DNA of 64,000 bases from assembly GCF_016428905.1 (NCBI RefSeq), contig NZ_JAELTQ010000013.1:1-64000 (forward strand). The letters run 5' to 3'. Position numbers and translations under genes: made by a program. How positions within the stretch are numbered: position 1 is the first letter of the stretch; each line of letters opens with the position of its first letter. This stretch comes from Dyella sp. ASV24. GTDB taxonomy: Bacteria > Pseudomonadota > Gammaproteobacteria > Xanthomonadales > Rhodanobacteraceae. Positions 1 through 8,165 of this stretch are shown here, one piece after another. A model generated the notes under the pieces. It saw nothing but the letters and a program-made list of their open reading frames with translations, searched no databases and had not been told where the DNA came from.

Positions 1-203
1 ACTTGGACCGACCTACCTATCGTTGTCCGTTGGCGACGCGGGTTTGCGTCCGGGTGAGTGCCCGATGTCGCTGCGGAGGATAAGCAGCAGTGGAGAGTCT
101 GCCATGAGCGCGGAAGTCGCCCAAAGCAGTGGCCGCATCTCTGCCGCATGGCCATGCACCGTGATTGCCGTCCCGGCGGTTCTCCCCGGTAGGTACGAGC
201 GGG

Positions 204-830
204 TCACCAGGGAAGGGATGAGAGGAGGAACGCGATAGCGGTGCCGGCAGCGAGCCAGTTGTAGGCCAGGTGCGTGCGGGTCGCTTCCAGCACTCCCCTC
301 CCCCGATGCCCCGCGCGTCCGCCGCCGACAAGGTATGCCCGAGTGAACCCCAGGCCGGCCACCGTCAGGGCGAGAGCGAACCCGACCGGAATTCCCATGA
401 CAAGGTGGGCCAGGCCGAAACGCAGCTGTCGGAAGAACTGGTCCTGTCGAGACTGAAGTTCGCTTCGACGCCGGTACTGCTGTTCCTCCCAGTGGGCGAG
501 CATCGGTGCGCACAGGACGAAGATCCCAAGGACGATCAGAGAGAGAACCAAGGTCAGCGCCTCGGCGTGATCGTCGCTCGCGGTCGGCATCACCCCCTCC
601 TTCTCTCGTCCAGTGAGGACAAACCACCACCCCCACTGCATGCCCGGAATGGTGAGCAAGAGGCCAGCGCACACAGCCACGGCCACAATCAGCACAACCG
701 CCCTGGCGAAGTGGCGAGGACGCAGACCCCGGATGATCACCACGACCCGTGGGTTACGACCGACCCGGCGCGCGAGCCTAAGGAGGCAAAAGGCAATCAA
801 CAGGTGGAAGGCAGTGGCTGCATACGGCAT
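204..830 (-). CDS. Multi-pass membrane protein of unknown function
   Basis: A 208-residue protein with about five hydrophobic segments: an N-terminal one starting MPYAATAFHLL, one around FARAVVLIVAVAV, one around TLVLSLIVLGIF, one around MGIPVGFALALTVAG, and a C-terminal one. Between them lie a basic loop and a short charged, coiled-coil-like stretch (EEQQYRRRSELQSRQDQFF). A longer upstream start at 953 is possible, but the ATG at 830 is preceded by a GAGGGATG-like ribosome site and begins directly in a membrane segment. It is the last gene of the minus-strand run that starts with the S49 peptidase. I do not recognise the family; a membrane-envelope role is only suggested by the context. Confidence 0.6.
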   Translation of the reverse strand: MPYAATAFHLLIAFCLLRLARRVGRNPRVVVIIRGLRPRHFARAVVLIVAVAVCAGLLLTIPGMQWGWWFVLTGREKEGVMPTASDDHAEALTLVLSLIVLGIFVLCAPMLAHWEEQQYRRRSELQSRQDQFFRQLRFGLAHLVMGIPVGFALALTVAGLGFTRAYLVGGGRAGHRGRGVLEATRTHLAYNWLAAGTAIAFLLSSLPW

Positions 831-882
831 GAGGACATCCCTCGGCCAGGCGGCCGATGAAAGAGGGTTTCCAGAGAAAGAA

Positions 883-1053
883 TCAGTGGGCTTGGCCCGG
901 ACGGGCTCGCCGGCGCCGAACCGCGCGAGCAATGTCCCGTGCCGACTTGGCAAGGATGGCCAGCGGGAGTGCGAGTGGGGACAAGGTCACAAGGGTGCCG
1001 GCGATGAGTGCTGCCGCCGATGCGAGTCCTGTCGGGACGAACGAACCATCCAT
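883..1053 (-). CDS. Small membrane protein, 56 residues
   Basis: The start codon shares one base with the stop of the preceding gene (TGATG), so the two are probably translationally coupled. The product has two short hydrophobic stretches (LASAAALIAGTLVTL and ALPLAILA) followed by a strongly basic C-terminus (ARAVRRRRARPG), consistent with a helical hairpin in the inner membrane. The family is not recognised. An upstream in-frame start at 1113 would overlap the previous gene by 60 bases and is less likely. Confidence 0.5.
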   Translation of the reverse strand: MDGSFVPTGLASAAALIAGTLVTLSPLALPLAILAKSARDIARAVRRRRARPGQAH

Positions 1054-1634
1054 CACATGCCCAGGCGTTCGCGCCCAGTCGGACAGGACTGGAGATAAGC
1101 GCACTTGGCACATGCGCCCGCCCTGTCCGGGCCGTTCGCCTCAACCTTCCCTGCGTGCAGGTCGTAGTAGCGGTCGTGCAGGTGAGCCAGCTCGTCGTCA
1201 CCGAGCAGCGGCACACGTCGATACTCCAGTGAGCCATCCACCATTAGGCGAATGAACCCGAACGGAGCAACGGCTTGTCCGTTGACGACGGCAATCCGTC
1301 CGTGACGCAGAACTGCGCCCTGTACGGACAGCTCAACCTGGTCGTATCGGTGGATCTGCCGCTTCTTCCGGCGCTTGGTGTCGACTGGGTAGACCAGGCC
1401 ATCGGCGCCAAGGAAGACCTGATCGAAACGAGCCCCCAGTCGCCTGGGGACCTCGGTCCGGAAGTACTCCTCCGACAGCAGCAGCCTGCCTTCGGCGATC
1501 ACCCGCGGCATGGCCGAACGCTCCTCCCACTCGTACGCCGCCTGGGCGTCGCCCCGAGCACCCTCCTTCTTCGCGAACTTGAGGTAGGCGAGATAGAGGG
1601 CAAGGAGAAGGAAGAGGAAGAGCGTCCCGATCAT
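1053..1634 (-). CDS. Membrane-anchored Cas4/RecB-like PD-(D/E)XK protein
   Basis: A 193-residue protein with one N-terminal membrane helix (residues about 3-20) and a cytoplasmic domain that reads as the second half of a RecB/Cas4-type nuclease. It has GADGLVYPVDTKRR (candidate catalytic D and DxK), then YDQVELSVQGAVL (the usual downstream Q helix), and a C-terminal cluster CAKCAYLQSC. The CxxC-x5-C spacing matches the three C-terminal iron-sulphur cysteines of Cas4. The first cysteine and the RG-x3-H motif expected earlier in such enzymes are missing here, but resemble the N-terminus of the CFI-box protein two genes upstream. Nuclease activity is inferred from these motifs only. Confidence 0.6.
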   Translation of the reverse strand: MIGTLFLFLLLALYLAYLKFAKKEGARGDAQAAYEWEERSAMPRVIAEGRLLLSEEYFRTEVPRRLGARFDQVFLGADGLVYPVDTKRRKKRQIHRYDQVELSVQGAVLRHGRIAVVNGQAVAPFGFIRLMVDGSLEYRRVPLLGDDELAHLHDRYYDLHAGKVEANGPDRAGACAKCAYLQSCPTGRERLGM

Positions 1635-1635
1635 C

Positions 1636-2307
1636 TCAGTCGTCCATCAGCTCGGGGTCGGCGTCGTAACCGGACGGCAGTCCGCCGATGACCCACTCCG
1701 ACCGCTGGAAGTGCGGCGACGTCCACTTGACCGTCAGGTCTTCCAACGACACGCGATCCGTGATGCCGGTGATCTGGGAGAGCCGGTCGAGCCACAGGCC
1801 GCGACGCTCCTGCAGGTACGCGTGGAGCCAAAACGCCGTCCGGTGCAGACGATCCTCGGGAACCTCGCCGATCAAGCCGTTTACCTGCCACGCCGAGACG
1901 AGGGCGAAGTCGGTGATCGCCCGACCGGCCAGGGCCACGTTCGTGTGCACGGCGAGGATGCGATCGCCCTTCTCCCGCACGTCCTCCAGGAGGGTCAGGC
2001 CGTGCAGGCGCGACGCCACTTGGTTCTGGTGAGAGGTCACGCGGTACTGCTGCATGCGAATCTGCCCACCAAGGTCGCGCACGATCTGGCGCGCTTGATC
2101 CCCTGCCGACTCGACGTAGGTCTCAGCTCGCGCAGCCGCATTGAGCGTGCGGTCGCTGTCCCAAGACTGGCCGTCCTGAAGAATCGCGTAAATCTGGCGG
2201 TAGTGTCGCTCCGCCCGGTCCTGCTCCTCGAACAGGGCCAGGTCGAGCGACGACATCACGGGGACAATCATGCTGGCCTGCTGGTTGGTAGTGCTTGCGT
2301 GATCCAT
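1636..2307 (-). CDS. Hypothetical soluble protein in the S49/Cas4-like operon
   Basis: A 223-residue protein with no signal peptide or membrane helix and a largely helical composition. I recognise no motif. It is packed between the CFI-box gene (20 bases upstream) and the PD-(D/E)XK gene (one base downstream), so it is almost certainly part of the same transcript. The ATG at 2307 is preceded by GGAGAAAGCCGTG; a GTG at 2322 with GGGGAAG upstream is an equally possible start. The middle region (about residues 60-120) is rich in Q, R and E and could form a coiled coil. Confidence 0.6.
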   Translation of the reverse strand: MDHASTTNQQASMIVPVMSSLDLALFEEQDRAERHYRQIYAILQDGQSWDSDRTLNAAARAETYVESAGDQARQIVRDLGGQIRMQQYRVTSHQNQVASRLHGLTLLEDVREKGDRILAVHTNVALAGRAITDFALVSAWQVNGLIGEVPEDRLHRTAFWLHAYLQERRGLWLDRLSQITGITDRVSLEDLTVKWTSPHFQRSEWVIGGLPSGYDADPELMDD

Positions 2308-2327
2308 CACGGCTTTCTCCACGGTGG

Positions 2328-2771
2328 TTACTTCCCCGCCAGTCCATAGCGGACCCAGTCCAACACCCGACTCACGGGTGGCTTCAACGAGGGCCAGCGA
2401 TCCAGCGCACTGGCCACGTAAGGGCTGATTGAATAGTAGGTACGAACGAAGGCCCGTCCAAAGGTGGTCGTGAGCAAATGCGCGTCACGCCAGGCTCGCA
2501 GCTCATCCGTACGCGGATCGGTCAGCCCATAGACCGCGGTAGCGATAAAGCAGCGAGTGTCGCGCGCCTCAGGCCGGGAGTTGTGGGACTGCACCGCCAC
2601 CGCATGGAAGTGCGCGTGCTCTTGGTCCCCTCCCCGCTTCGCTTCGGCTTGTTCCGCCGTCTCGCGCTGACCAAGCTCGCGTTCCTTCAGGAGGCGAACC
2701 TCGCAGAAGGCCATCGATGCCAGCTTGGTCGCGGCGAGGTACTCCCCCGCCCTCGGCGCGCGCTGCTTCAT
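2328..2771 (-). CDS. CFI-box C-terminal domain protein with a PD-(D/E)XK-like N-terminal motif
   Basis: A 147-residue protein. The C-terminal half carries RCFIATAVYG followed by DPRTDELRAWRD and GRAFVRTYYSISPYVA, the signature of the CFI-box C-terminal domain found on many bacterial proteins of unknown function. The N-terminal half has LASMAFCEVRLLKERELG and then AKRGGDQEHAHFH, which resembles the cysteine and the RG-x3-H motif at the start of Cas4/RecB-type nucleases. The rest of the nuclease fold is absent. The ATG follows the S49 peptidase stop directly (TAAATG), with GAGG upstream. Confidence 0.6.
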   Translation of the reverse strand: MKQRAPRAGEYLAATKLASMAFCEVRLLKERELGQRETAEQAEAKRGGDQEHAHFHAVAVQSHNSRPEARDTRCFIATAVYGLTDPRTDELRAWRDAHLLTTTFGRAFVRTYYSISPYVASALDRWPSLKPPVSRVLDWVRYGLAGK

Positions 2772-3794
2772 TTACTGGAACCTCGGCTGGAGGGCGTCGG
2801 ACAGAATCGAGTGGAACGTTTCGTCGAGACCGAGGTAGCGGGACACAGGAGCTCGACTGTCGTACTTCGTGATCTTCAGACCCTTGAACTCGGTGCCCTT
2901 GAGATCCTCGAGGACGGCGACGCCATCGATCAGGCCCATGTCCAAAGCCTCGGCCGACGTCCAGATCCGGCCCGACGAGATCACATCCCGGCTCGCATGG
3001 AGACGCTTGCCTCGAGTGGCGATCACGTCGTCGACGAACCCCTGCCCCATCTGCCGGACCAGCTCGGTATTCAAGGCTGCATCCTCCGGGGAGGTCTTCG
3101 ACCACGGGGACACGCCGCCCTTCAGGGCACCGGACCGGAACACATGCTCCGTCAGCCCGAGCTTCGAGGCTGCCTCGCTGGCATCGATGTAACGCATGAT
3201 CGCGCCGATCGACCCGACCACCGAGTAACGGCCCGCGTAAATTCGGTCGGTGTGCACCGCGACCATGTACGAAGCGGACGCACCGATCTGGCCGATGATC
3301 GAATAGATCGGCTTTCCGGACTTTGCGCGGCACTGGTTCAGCCCCGAGACCATCCGCTCCGCCTCCGTGGGCGAACCGCCGGGCGAGTCGATGTCGAGCA
3401 CGATGTACTTCACCTTCTTGTTGTCGCAAGCCCGATCCAGCATGGCCAACACCTTGTCTGCCGAAGCTCGCGTGCTGTTGGCGATCTCACCTTGGACCGG
3501 AATGAGGGCAACGGCGTCGGTCGTGGGGTCCCCCTCCACGCTGCTCCCTGCCAGAGAACGGACGAACATCCAGTAGGTCAGGAACCCACCGACGGCCAGA
3601 CCCATGAAGATCGCGCGGCGCACCTTCCGCCATGTGGCCTCGTGTTTCTCGCGCTGCTCCTGATGGGCAAAGTGCTGGGCAGCCTGGGCCGCAACGTCAA
3701 TGATCGCGCCCTGCCAGTTCCCGTCCGGCTTCTCGTGCTGCTGGTTCTGCTGCTCGCTCACTTCGATCTCCATTTCGTGAAACATTTGTTCCAC
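2772..3794 (-). CDS. S49 family (SppA/SohB-like) membrane serine peptidase
   Basis: A 340-residue protein. Residues 1-60 are hydrophilic and Q/E-rich, residues 61-80 form a membrane helix, and the rest is an S49 peptidase domain. Seen motifs are LDIDSPGGSPTEAERM (family hallmark), IGQIGASASYMVA (the GASAS serine is the likely nucleophile), GSIGAIM, and a lysine in SGALKGGVSP matching the general base of SppA. These enzymes degrade membrane or signal peptides on the periplasmic side. The start may be the GTG at 3794 or ATGs at 3785 and 3773; no strong ribosome site separates them. It is the probable first gene of the operon that runs down to about 204. Confidence 0.85.
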   Translation of the reverse strand: MEQMFHEMEIEVSEQQNQQHEKPDGNWQGAIIDVAAQAAQHFAHQEQREKHEATWRKVRRAIFMGLAVGGFLTYWMFVRSLAGSSVEGDPTTDAVALIPVQGEIANSTRASADKVLAMLDRACDNKKVKYIVLDIDSPGGSPTEAERMVSGLNQCRAKSGKPIYSIIGQIGASASYMVAVHTDRIYAGRYSVVGSIGAIMRYIDASEAASKLGLTEHVFRSGALKGGVSPWSKTSPEDAALNTELVRQMGQGFVDDVIATRGKRLHASRDVISSGRIWTSAEALDMGLIDGVAVLEDLKGTEFKGLKITKYDSRAPVSRYLGLDETFHSILSDALQPRFQ

Positions 3795-3803
3795 GAATTA
3801 CTG

Positions 3804-4016
3804 TTATCGGGAATGCACAAGGCGTAGGCCTTGGCTGTTTGCTGGGGTCGGCCCAGGGGCGGGCGCCTGCGTTGCCATCAAGCAGCTCCAGGGACTACGC
3901 ACCAGGGCGGCTATCGGGACGCGCTGCCCCAAATAGTGATGGACGGTGGTCCAGAGGTGGAGCTGCTTGCCGTGGGCCGCCGGGCCAAGCCCGTGGATGA
4001 ACTGTGTGGCTTCCAT
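3804..4016 (-). CDS. Possible small protein, 70 residues
   Basis: The ORF starts with ATG after AAGGAACAGG, a good ribosome site, and fills most of the gap between the mobI-like gene and the S49 peptidase on the same strand. The composition is not the arginine-rich pattern typical of shadow frames in this genome. No motif or family is recognised, so this is a weak call based on position and ribosome site. Confidence 0.35.
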   Translation of the reverse strand: MEATQFIHGLGPAAHGKQLHLWTTVHHYLGQRVPIAALVRSPWSCLMATQAPAPGPTPANSQGLRLVHSR

Positions 4017-4057
4017 TCCTGTTCCTTGCCCGCCTCCTGCGGGGGTCGTCTTCAGAT

Positions 4058-4660
4058 TTATCGCGCATCCGTCATGGGTACTAACCCGGGCGCGTCATCG
4101 ACTGCCGCCACCTCAGGCACTCCCTGAATCCGCTCCTCGTAGCGCCGGGTCAAACGCTGCACCGCGCGACGAATGTCGAGCAACTCTGCCCGGCGCTCAC
4201 GAATCGACGTCGCCTCCCGCTCTGCCTCACGGACGATGTCCCGCTCGTAGGGACGGGCATGGGCCAGCAACGTGGTGAGGTGGTAACCGTGCCCTCGCCC
4301 CCTCCCGCTCCTCCCTTGCGGGATGTACTTGAACGCACTCCGCTCTCCCTTGCCCTTGTTCTGCGTGAACCAATACAGCTCCATCGAACCCTTGTGGGCT
4401 CGGACACTGATGTTCAGTGGTGAGTAGAGGCTTCCCTTTGCGGGTTCCGCTGCGGCCTCTCGCTGGAGCTTCTCTTCGTCGCGCAGCTTGGCTCGACCGT
4501 TGCGGAATTCTTCGACGAGTGACTCGGCTTCGGCTTCGAGCAATGCCTCGGCGATTTGGATTTCTGACGCGATGGCCGTGAGCCTATCGAGCCCCCTTTG
4601 TGCCTCCTGCGCATTGAGTGCGATTTGGCGTGTAGCTTCTTTGGTGTCTGTCCCAGTCAT
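4058..4660 (-). CDS. mobI: MobI-like conjugative relaxosome accessory protein
   Basis: A 200-residue protein with an acidic helical N-terminal half (SEIQIAEALLEAEAESLVEEFRNGR), a central basic beta-rich part (LNISVRAHKGSMELYWF and FKYIP) and a C-terminal basic helical part (REREATSIRERRAELLDIRR). This pattern, the size and the setting next to a repeat-rich intergenic region resemble MobI of the SXT/R391 and IncA/C families, which helps the relaxase at oriT. Recognition is by pattern only. The start is uncertain: the ATG at 4660 is used here, and alternatives at 4672 and 4693 (GTG) lie closer to the putative activator box at 4701-4716. Confidence 0.5.
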   Translation of the reverse strand: MTGTDTKEATRQIALNAQEAQRGLDRLTAIASEIQIAEALLEAEAESLVEEFRNGRAKLRDEEKLQREAAAEPAKGSLYSPLNISVRAHKGSMELYWFTQNKGKGERSAFKYIPQGRSGRGRGHGYHLTTLLAHARPYERDIVREAEREATSIRERRAELLDIRRAVQRLTRRYEERIQGVPEVAAVDDAPGLVPMTDAR

Positions 4661-4700
4661 TCTATCTATCATGGGATTTGCAGCGCTCCCCACTCAGGGA

Positions 4701-4716
4701 AAAACACCCTCGTTAT
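4701..4716 (-). promoter_or_regulatory. Putative tra activator box upstream of mobI
   Basis: On the minus strand this reads ATAACGAGGGTGTTTT. It matches the 16-bp pattern A(C/T)AACG-N4-(C/T)GTTT(C/T) also found upstream of traF, traL, traV and traN. It ends 40 bases before the chosen mobI start. Confidence 0.5.
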
Positions 4717-4754
4717 CGCAGGGGGTTTCCGAACCTGGGGAACTGACTGAAAGC

Positions 4755-4869
4755 CACTTCATTGATATGGGGATTGGCTAGTCAATCGACCCGCACGGAC
4801 CAATGCCCGGTCTTCCGCGCCCCGCGCTCTTGGGGAGTTGGGCGCAGTCCCATTTGATTGATATGGGGA
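4755..4869 (+). repeat. Pair of 19-bp direct repeats, 96 bp apart
   Basis: CACTTCATTGATATGGGGA at 4755-4773 and CATTTGATTGATATGGGGA at 4851-4869 agree at 17 of 19 positions, with a perfect 12-bp core TTGATATGGGGA. They lie between mobI and parM, so they may bind a relaxosome protein or ParR. Confidence 0.7.
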
Positions 4870-5023
4870 ATCGCACCGGACACCCGTCACATTGGGTAGT
4901 GGCGCAGACCAACGTGCTTACCCCAAGTCCCGCCCCCAGTCCCGCGACGGTCCACACGCCGGCGCCTCGCGTAGCGCGGATCGTGAGCCTCACTCGCGCC
5001 ACGCCGGGTCTCTCCCGGGTGGT

Positions 5024-5048
5024 AACACCCCGATCTCTAGGGGGTGTT
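5024..5048. repeat. Inverted repeat upstream of parM
   Basis: AACACCCC (5024-5031) and GGGGTGTT (5041-5048) form a perfect 8-bp stem around a 9-base loop. It is followed by TTCCGAG rather than a T-run, so it is more likely an operator or a relaxosome site than a terminator. Confidence 0.5.
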
Positions 5049-5265
5049 TCCGAGATTGAAGCGACCCTGTGCAGATTCCAATAGCGAGCAAATGGCTCTG
5101 CAAAGCCATTTAGCCGAGTTCGCTACCGAGCGCGGTGCACATCGCGGGGCGTTTTGGACCCTCCCCCTACCCATGCGACCGTATCTGCACCCGCCCAGCC
5201 TCGGGACCGAGGAGTCGCGGGCCTTTTCGTTTGTTATTTCAACGGCTTATAGCCAAGGAGAACCC

Positions 5266-6333
5266 ATGGAAATGTGCAGCATCCACACGCCGTTGGCGGC
5301 GCTGGATATCGGCTACGGCAATTTGAAGGCTTTGGGCCTTCGCCCGGGCGCAACGCAGCCCGATGTGATCAAGCTTCCGATCGGTGCGGCTCCTCTCGAG
5401 CAGGCGCCAAAGGCCCTCGGTGGCGGCTACGACCTGCGCGGTGGCGAACGCGTCACTATCAACGGGTTGCCGTGGGTCGCCGGCACTGATCCCCAGATCT
5501 TGCAGGGCTTCACCCGGCAGTTGGACCCGACCTACATCTACTCGCCGGAGTACCTGGCCCTGTACTACGCGGCCCTGGCCCGCTTGAACTACAACCACAT
5601 CGGCATCCTGGTCACTGGCCTTCCCTGCGACCAGTTCGATGGCCCCGACAGTCGCGTCATTCGCCAGCGTCTCTCGGAGCGCTTGAAGGGCGAACACCAG
5701 ATCAGTGAACACCGAAGCGTCCGGGTCGACCGTGTCCTTGTGCTTGCTCAGCCCATGGGGACCTACGCCTCGCTGTTCCACGACCAGGACACCGCCAATG
5801 ATGGCCGGACCATCCTGATCATCGACGTGGGCTTCTACTCCGTCGACTGGGTGCTCATGCAGGGCGGCTCTGTGCGTGGCGGTACGGCCCAGACCAGCCC
5901 GCAGGCGACCGGGCGCATCCTCGAAGTAGCCGCCCGTCAGATTTCGGAGAACCACGGCGGTGCTCAGCTGAGCGTCAATCGCCTCGAGGCGGCCTTCCGC
6001 AACGGGCAGGCAACGATGCAACTCGGCATCCATACGGTGCCGTATCGAAACTACATCGACCAGGCCGCCGCGACCGTATCCCGCCAGGTTCTGCCGGCGA
6101 TCCTGTCTTCGCTGCGCGATATCGGCGATGTCACCGACTGCGTGATCCTCACGGGCGGCGGCGCCGAGCTGTTCGAGCCGGCGGCCAAGGCACACTTCAA
6201 GTCGTCGCAGGTCATCTCGACGCCAGACCCCGTCATGGCCAACGGCGAGGGCTATCTCTGGCTTGCTCATCGCGCGGCGATCTCTGCAGAACGCCAGGCG
6301 GCTCAAGCTTCGGCTCAGCAGAGGCGCGCCTAA
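5266..6333 (+). CDS. parM: ParM/StbA-like actin-family plasmid segregation protein
   Basis: A 355-residue actin-like ATPase. The phosphate-binding loop 1 is seen in AALDIGYGNLKALG near the N-terminus. The central actin-like motif is ILIIDVGFYSVDWVLMQGG, and the adenosine motif is CVILTGGGAEL. In type II partition the protein forms dynamic filaments that push plasmid copies apart through the adaptor ParR. The ATG at 5266 follows AAGGAGAACCC; longer upstream starts have no comparable ribosome site. The stop overlaps the start of the next gene by one base (TAATG), as expected for a parM-parR pair. Confidence 0.85.
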   Translation: MEMCSIHTPLAALDIGYGNLKALGLRPGATQPDVIKLPIGAAPLEQAPKALGGGYDLRGGERVTINGLPWVAGTDPQILQGFTRQLDPTYIYSPEYLALYYAALARLNYNHIGILVTGLPCDQFDGPDSRVIRQRLSERLKGEHQISEHRSVRVDRVLVLAQPMGTYASLFHDQDTANDGRTILIIDVGFYSVDWVLMQGGSVRGGTAQTSPQATGRILEVAARQISENHGGAQLSVNRLEAAFRNGQATMQLGIHTVPYRNYIDQAAATVSRQVLPAILSSLRDIGDVTDCVILTGGGAELFEPAAKAHFKSSQVISTPDPVMANGEGYLWLAHRAAISAERQAAQASAQQRRA

Positions 6334-6746
6334 TGGCCGTCTCCCCGTTGGCCGCAGCCGAAGGCAAGCGTGCGAGGGCGAGGGCCAAGACGACCCGCGA
6401 CCCCGACGGTTACACGCCTCGCATCATCGTGCGTTGGGATCCGGAAGCAGTCGCTGACCAGGACCTGCTCAGCGACCTAGGCAACTTCAAGGCCCGGGCG
6501 CGCGGAAAGCGGATGAAGTACCTCGCCCGTCTCGGGCTGTTGCTCGAAGCCCAGGGCGCATTGCTTGAAGGCCGAAAGGAATCCGGCCGACTGGTTCTTC
6601 CAGCGGTGATGGCATCGCCCGGCTCAGCCATGGCTGCCCTGCCCTCGGAACCCGCGTCGGATCGACTTTCCGTGGTAGCGCCGGAACTCCGAGGAGACCA
6701 AGGCGCTGGCTTGGACGGCATGCTCGGACAGCTCGAGGAGTTCTGA
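6333..6746 (+). CDS. parR: ParR/StbB-like partition adaptor
   Basis: A small (137 residues) basic protein directly coupled to parM. Residues 13-65 are rich in K/R (RARARAKTTRDPDG, RARGKRMKYLARLGLLLEAQGALLEG) and the middle part is helical, while the last 60 residues are low in complexity and end acidic (LGQLEEF). Low sequence conservation is normal for ParR. The assignment rests on size, charge and the one-base overlap with parM. It would bind a centromere, probably the repeats upstream of parM, and cap the filaments. Confidence 0.6.
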   Translation: MAVSPLAAAEGKRARARAKTTRDPDGYTPRIIVRWDPEAVADQDLLSDLGNFKARARGKRMKYLARLGLLLEAQGALLEGRKESGRLVLPAVMASPGSAMAALPSEPASDRLSVVAPELRGDQGAGLDGMLGQLEEF

Positions 6747-6783
6747 TTCGAACCCCTTCTTGGTCACGGCTTCCAAAGTTTCG

Positions 6784-6830
6784 GAAGGTGATCGAATACA
6801 AATAGGCATTTTGTTTGCCTGATCACCTTC
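6784..6830 (+). terminator. Terminator or attenuator between parMR and parAB
   Basis: GAAGGTGATC (6784-6793) pairs with GATCACCTTC (6821-6830), with a nested AGGCA/TGCCT stem inside, and is followed by GTTTTTG. It probably ends the parMR transcript. Confidence 0.65.
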
Positions 6831-6926
6831 GTTTTTGACTTCCATTGCCATTTTCGTGGGTGTAGCCTCGCCCAAAATCTGCACCCTGCGGCTACTTTGT
6901 GACCATTTCTTTAGCTAGGAGCTTTC

Positions 6927-8165
6927 ATGGCTACGCCCATTGAGACCCCCGTTGAGCAAGTTCAAGCGGGACCTACGACCCTGCGAGCAACGCCCGAAGA
7001 CTTTCGCCGCTGGGCGGACCACGGCCAGGAGATGCTCCTGAAGTTGGCCGAGGCCACAAACGAGCCCAATGAGCGTCGCGTCCTTCGTACCTTCCGCAAG
7101 ACTGAAGCCATGGAGATCGGCGGCATCAGCGAATACCGATGGAAGGAAGCTCGCAAGAAGTTGAGGCTTGGCGATTCCGCCGCCGCTGAAGCACGGGTCA
7201 CTCTGGAGGAGATCCACAAGATCCAGGAGATGCTCGGGCTTCGGCCGCGCCGCCCTAAGGGTAGTCGTGCAGTCCGCATGGCGGTAGCCAATTTCAAAGG
7301 CGGCGCAACGAAAACAACGGTCGCATTTCACATAGGCCAGGCCTTCCCGCTGCGTGGGTACCGCACCCTGCTTGTTGACGCTGACCCTCAGGGCACGCTG
7401 AGCCGACTGATGGGTTTCCGCCCGGAAGATATCGACCCGGACATGACCCTGACGTCGCTGTTCGAAAACGTCTCGAAGGCACAGTCCGAGCGTATCGGTC
7501 TGCGCCCTCAGTCGACCCACATCGACGGCCTGGACATCATTCCGGCCTCGCTGGAGATGACCGGATCGGATATCCACATCGCTTCGGCGTTCATGAACAA
7601 GGTCGACGGTGCATCCGAGTTCTACCGCCTGTTCGATGACGCCCTGTCGGCCATCGAAGAGAACTACGACATCATTGTCATCGATACGGCACCGGCTTTC
7701 AGCTTCCTTGCCTTGAACGTCCTGTGGGCTGCAAATTCCCTGGTTGTCCCGCTTCCACCGAGCTTCCCCGACTTCTCCGCAACGATCGACTTCTGCGGCA
7801 TGAGCGGCGACTTGATCTCAGCCATTTCGAGACTCAAGGGGTTTGGCAAGAGCTGGAGCCCCACAGTGTTCATGCACTCACGCGTTGAGAGCACGAATGC
7901 CGCCTCTGACGTGCGAACGTTCGCCGGGCATCTGTTTGGCCGGTACCGGGTTGAGGAAGGCATACCGAAGCTAAGCGCCGTGGAGAACGCCCTCTCCCAG
8001 ATGCGCTCGATCTATGAGGTGACCGGCGCGGAAGTTGATTCCCGAGCACTGCGCCGCGCGCGTGACGCCGTCGACCAGTTCGCCAATCGCTTGGTTGGGC
8101 TGATTGAGGGGGAATGGGCGGAACAAGTTCGTGAAGTGAATCAGAAGGAGAGCGGCAATGAGTAA
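6927..8165 (+). CDS. parA: ParA partition ATPase with N-terminal HTH (type Ia)
   Basis: A 412-residue protein. The N-terminal 110 residues are helical with a MerR-like helix-turn-helix (EIGGISEYRWKEARKKL), which in type Ia ParA proteins lets them repress their own operon. The deviant Walker A box is FKGGATKTT (residues 123-131), followed by LLVDADPQGTLSRL and IIVIDTAPAFSF (Walker B region). The ATG follows TAGGAGCTTTC. The end overlaps parB by 8 bases. The ATPase positions plasmid copies over the nucleoid together with ParB and the parS sites downstream. Confidence 0.92.
   Translation: MATPIETPVEQVQAGPTTLRATPEDFRRWADHGQEMLLKLAEATNEPNERRVLRTFRKTEAMEIGGISEYRWKEARKKLRLGDSAAAEARVTLEEIHKIQEMLGLRPRRPKGSRAVRMAVANFKGGATKTTVAFHIGQAFPLRGYRTLLVDADPQGTLSRLMGFRPEDIDPDMTLTSLFENVSKAQSERIGLRPQSTHIDGLDIIPASLEMTGSDIHIASAFMNKVDGASEFYRLFDDALSAIEENYDIIVIDTAPAFSFLALNVLWAANSLVVPLPPSFPDFSATIDFCGMSGDLISAISRLKGFGKSWSPTVFMHSRVESTNAASDVRTFAGHLFGRYRVEEGIPKLSAVENALSQMRSIYEVTGAEVDSRALRRARDAVDQFANRLVGLIEGEWAEQVREVNQKESGNE

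Larger units (their letters stand above)
4701..5053. other. Repeat-rich intergenic region, candidate oriT/control region
   Basis: This is the main part of the 605-base gap between the divergent mobI-like and parM genes. It holds no convincing gene. It contains two near-identical 19-mers (4755-4773 and 4851-4869) and two related segments, 4701-4732 and 5022-5053, each combining AACACCC with GGGGGT-GTTTCCG or GGGGGTTTCCG. In SXT/R391 and IncA/C elements oriT lies in the intergenic region upstream of mobI, which is the reason for the suggestion. There is no direct evidence for a nick site. Confidence 0.35.

Noticed and set aside
1053-2771. A genuine CRISPR-associated cas4 locus
   Set aside because: Only Cas4-like motifs are present, split over two genes; there are no other cas genes or repeats nearby.
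2478-3827. A 449-codon plus-strand frame opposite the S49 and CFI-box genes
   Set aside because: Composition is arginine/leucine-rich shadow sequence and the opposite strand has clear family motifs.
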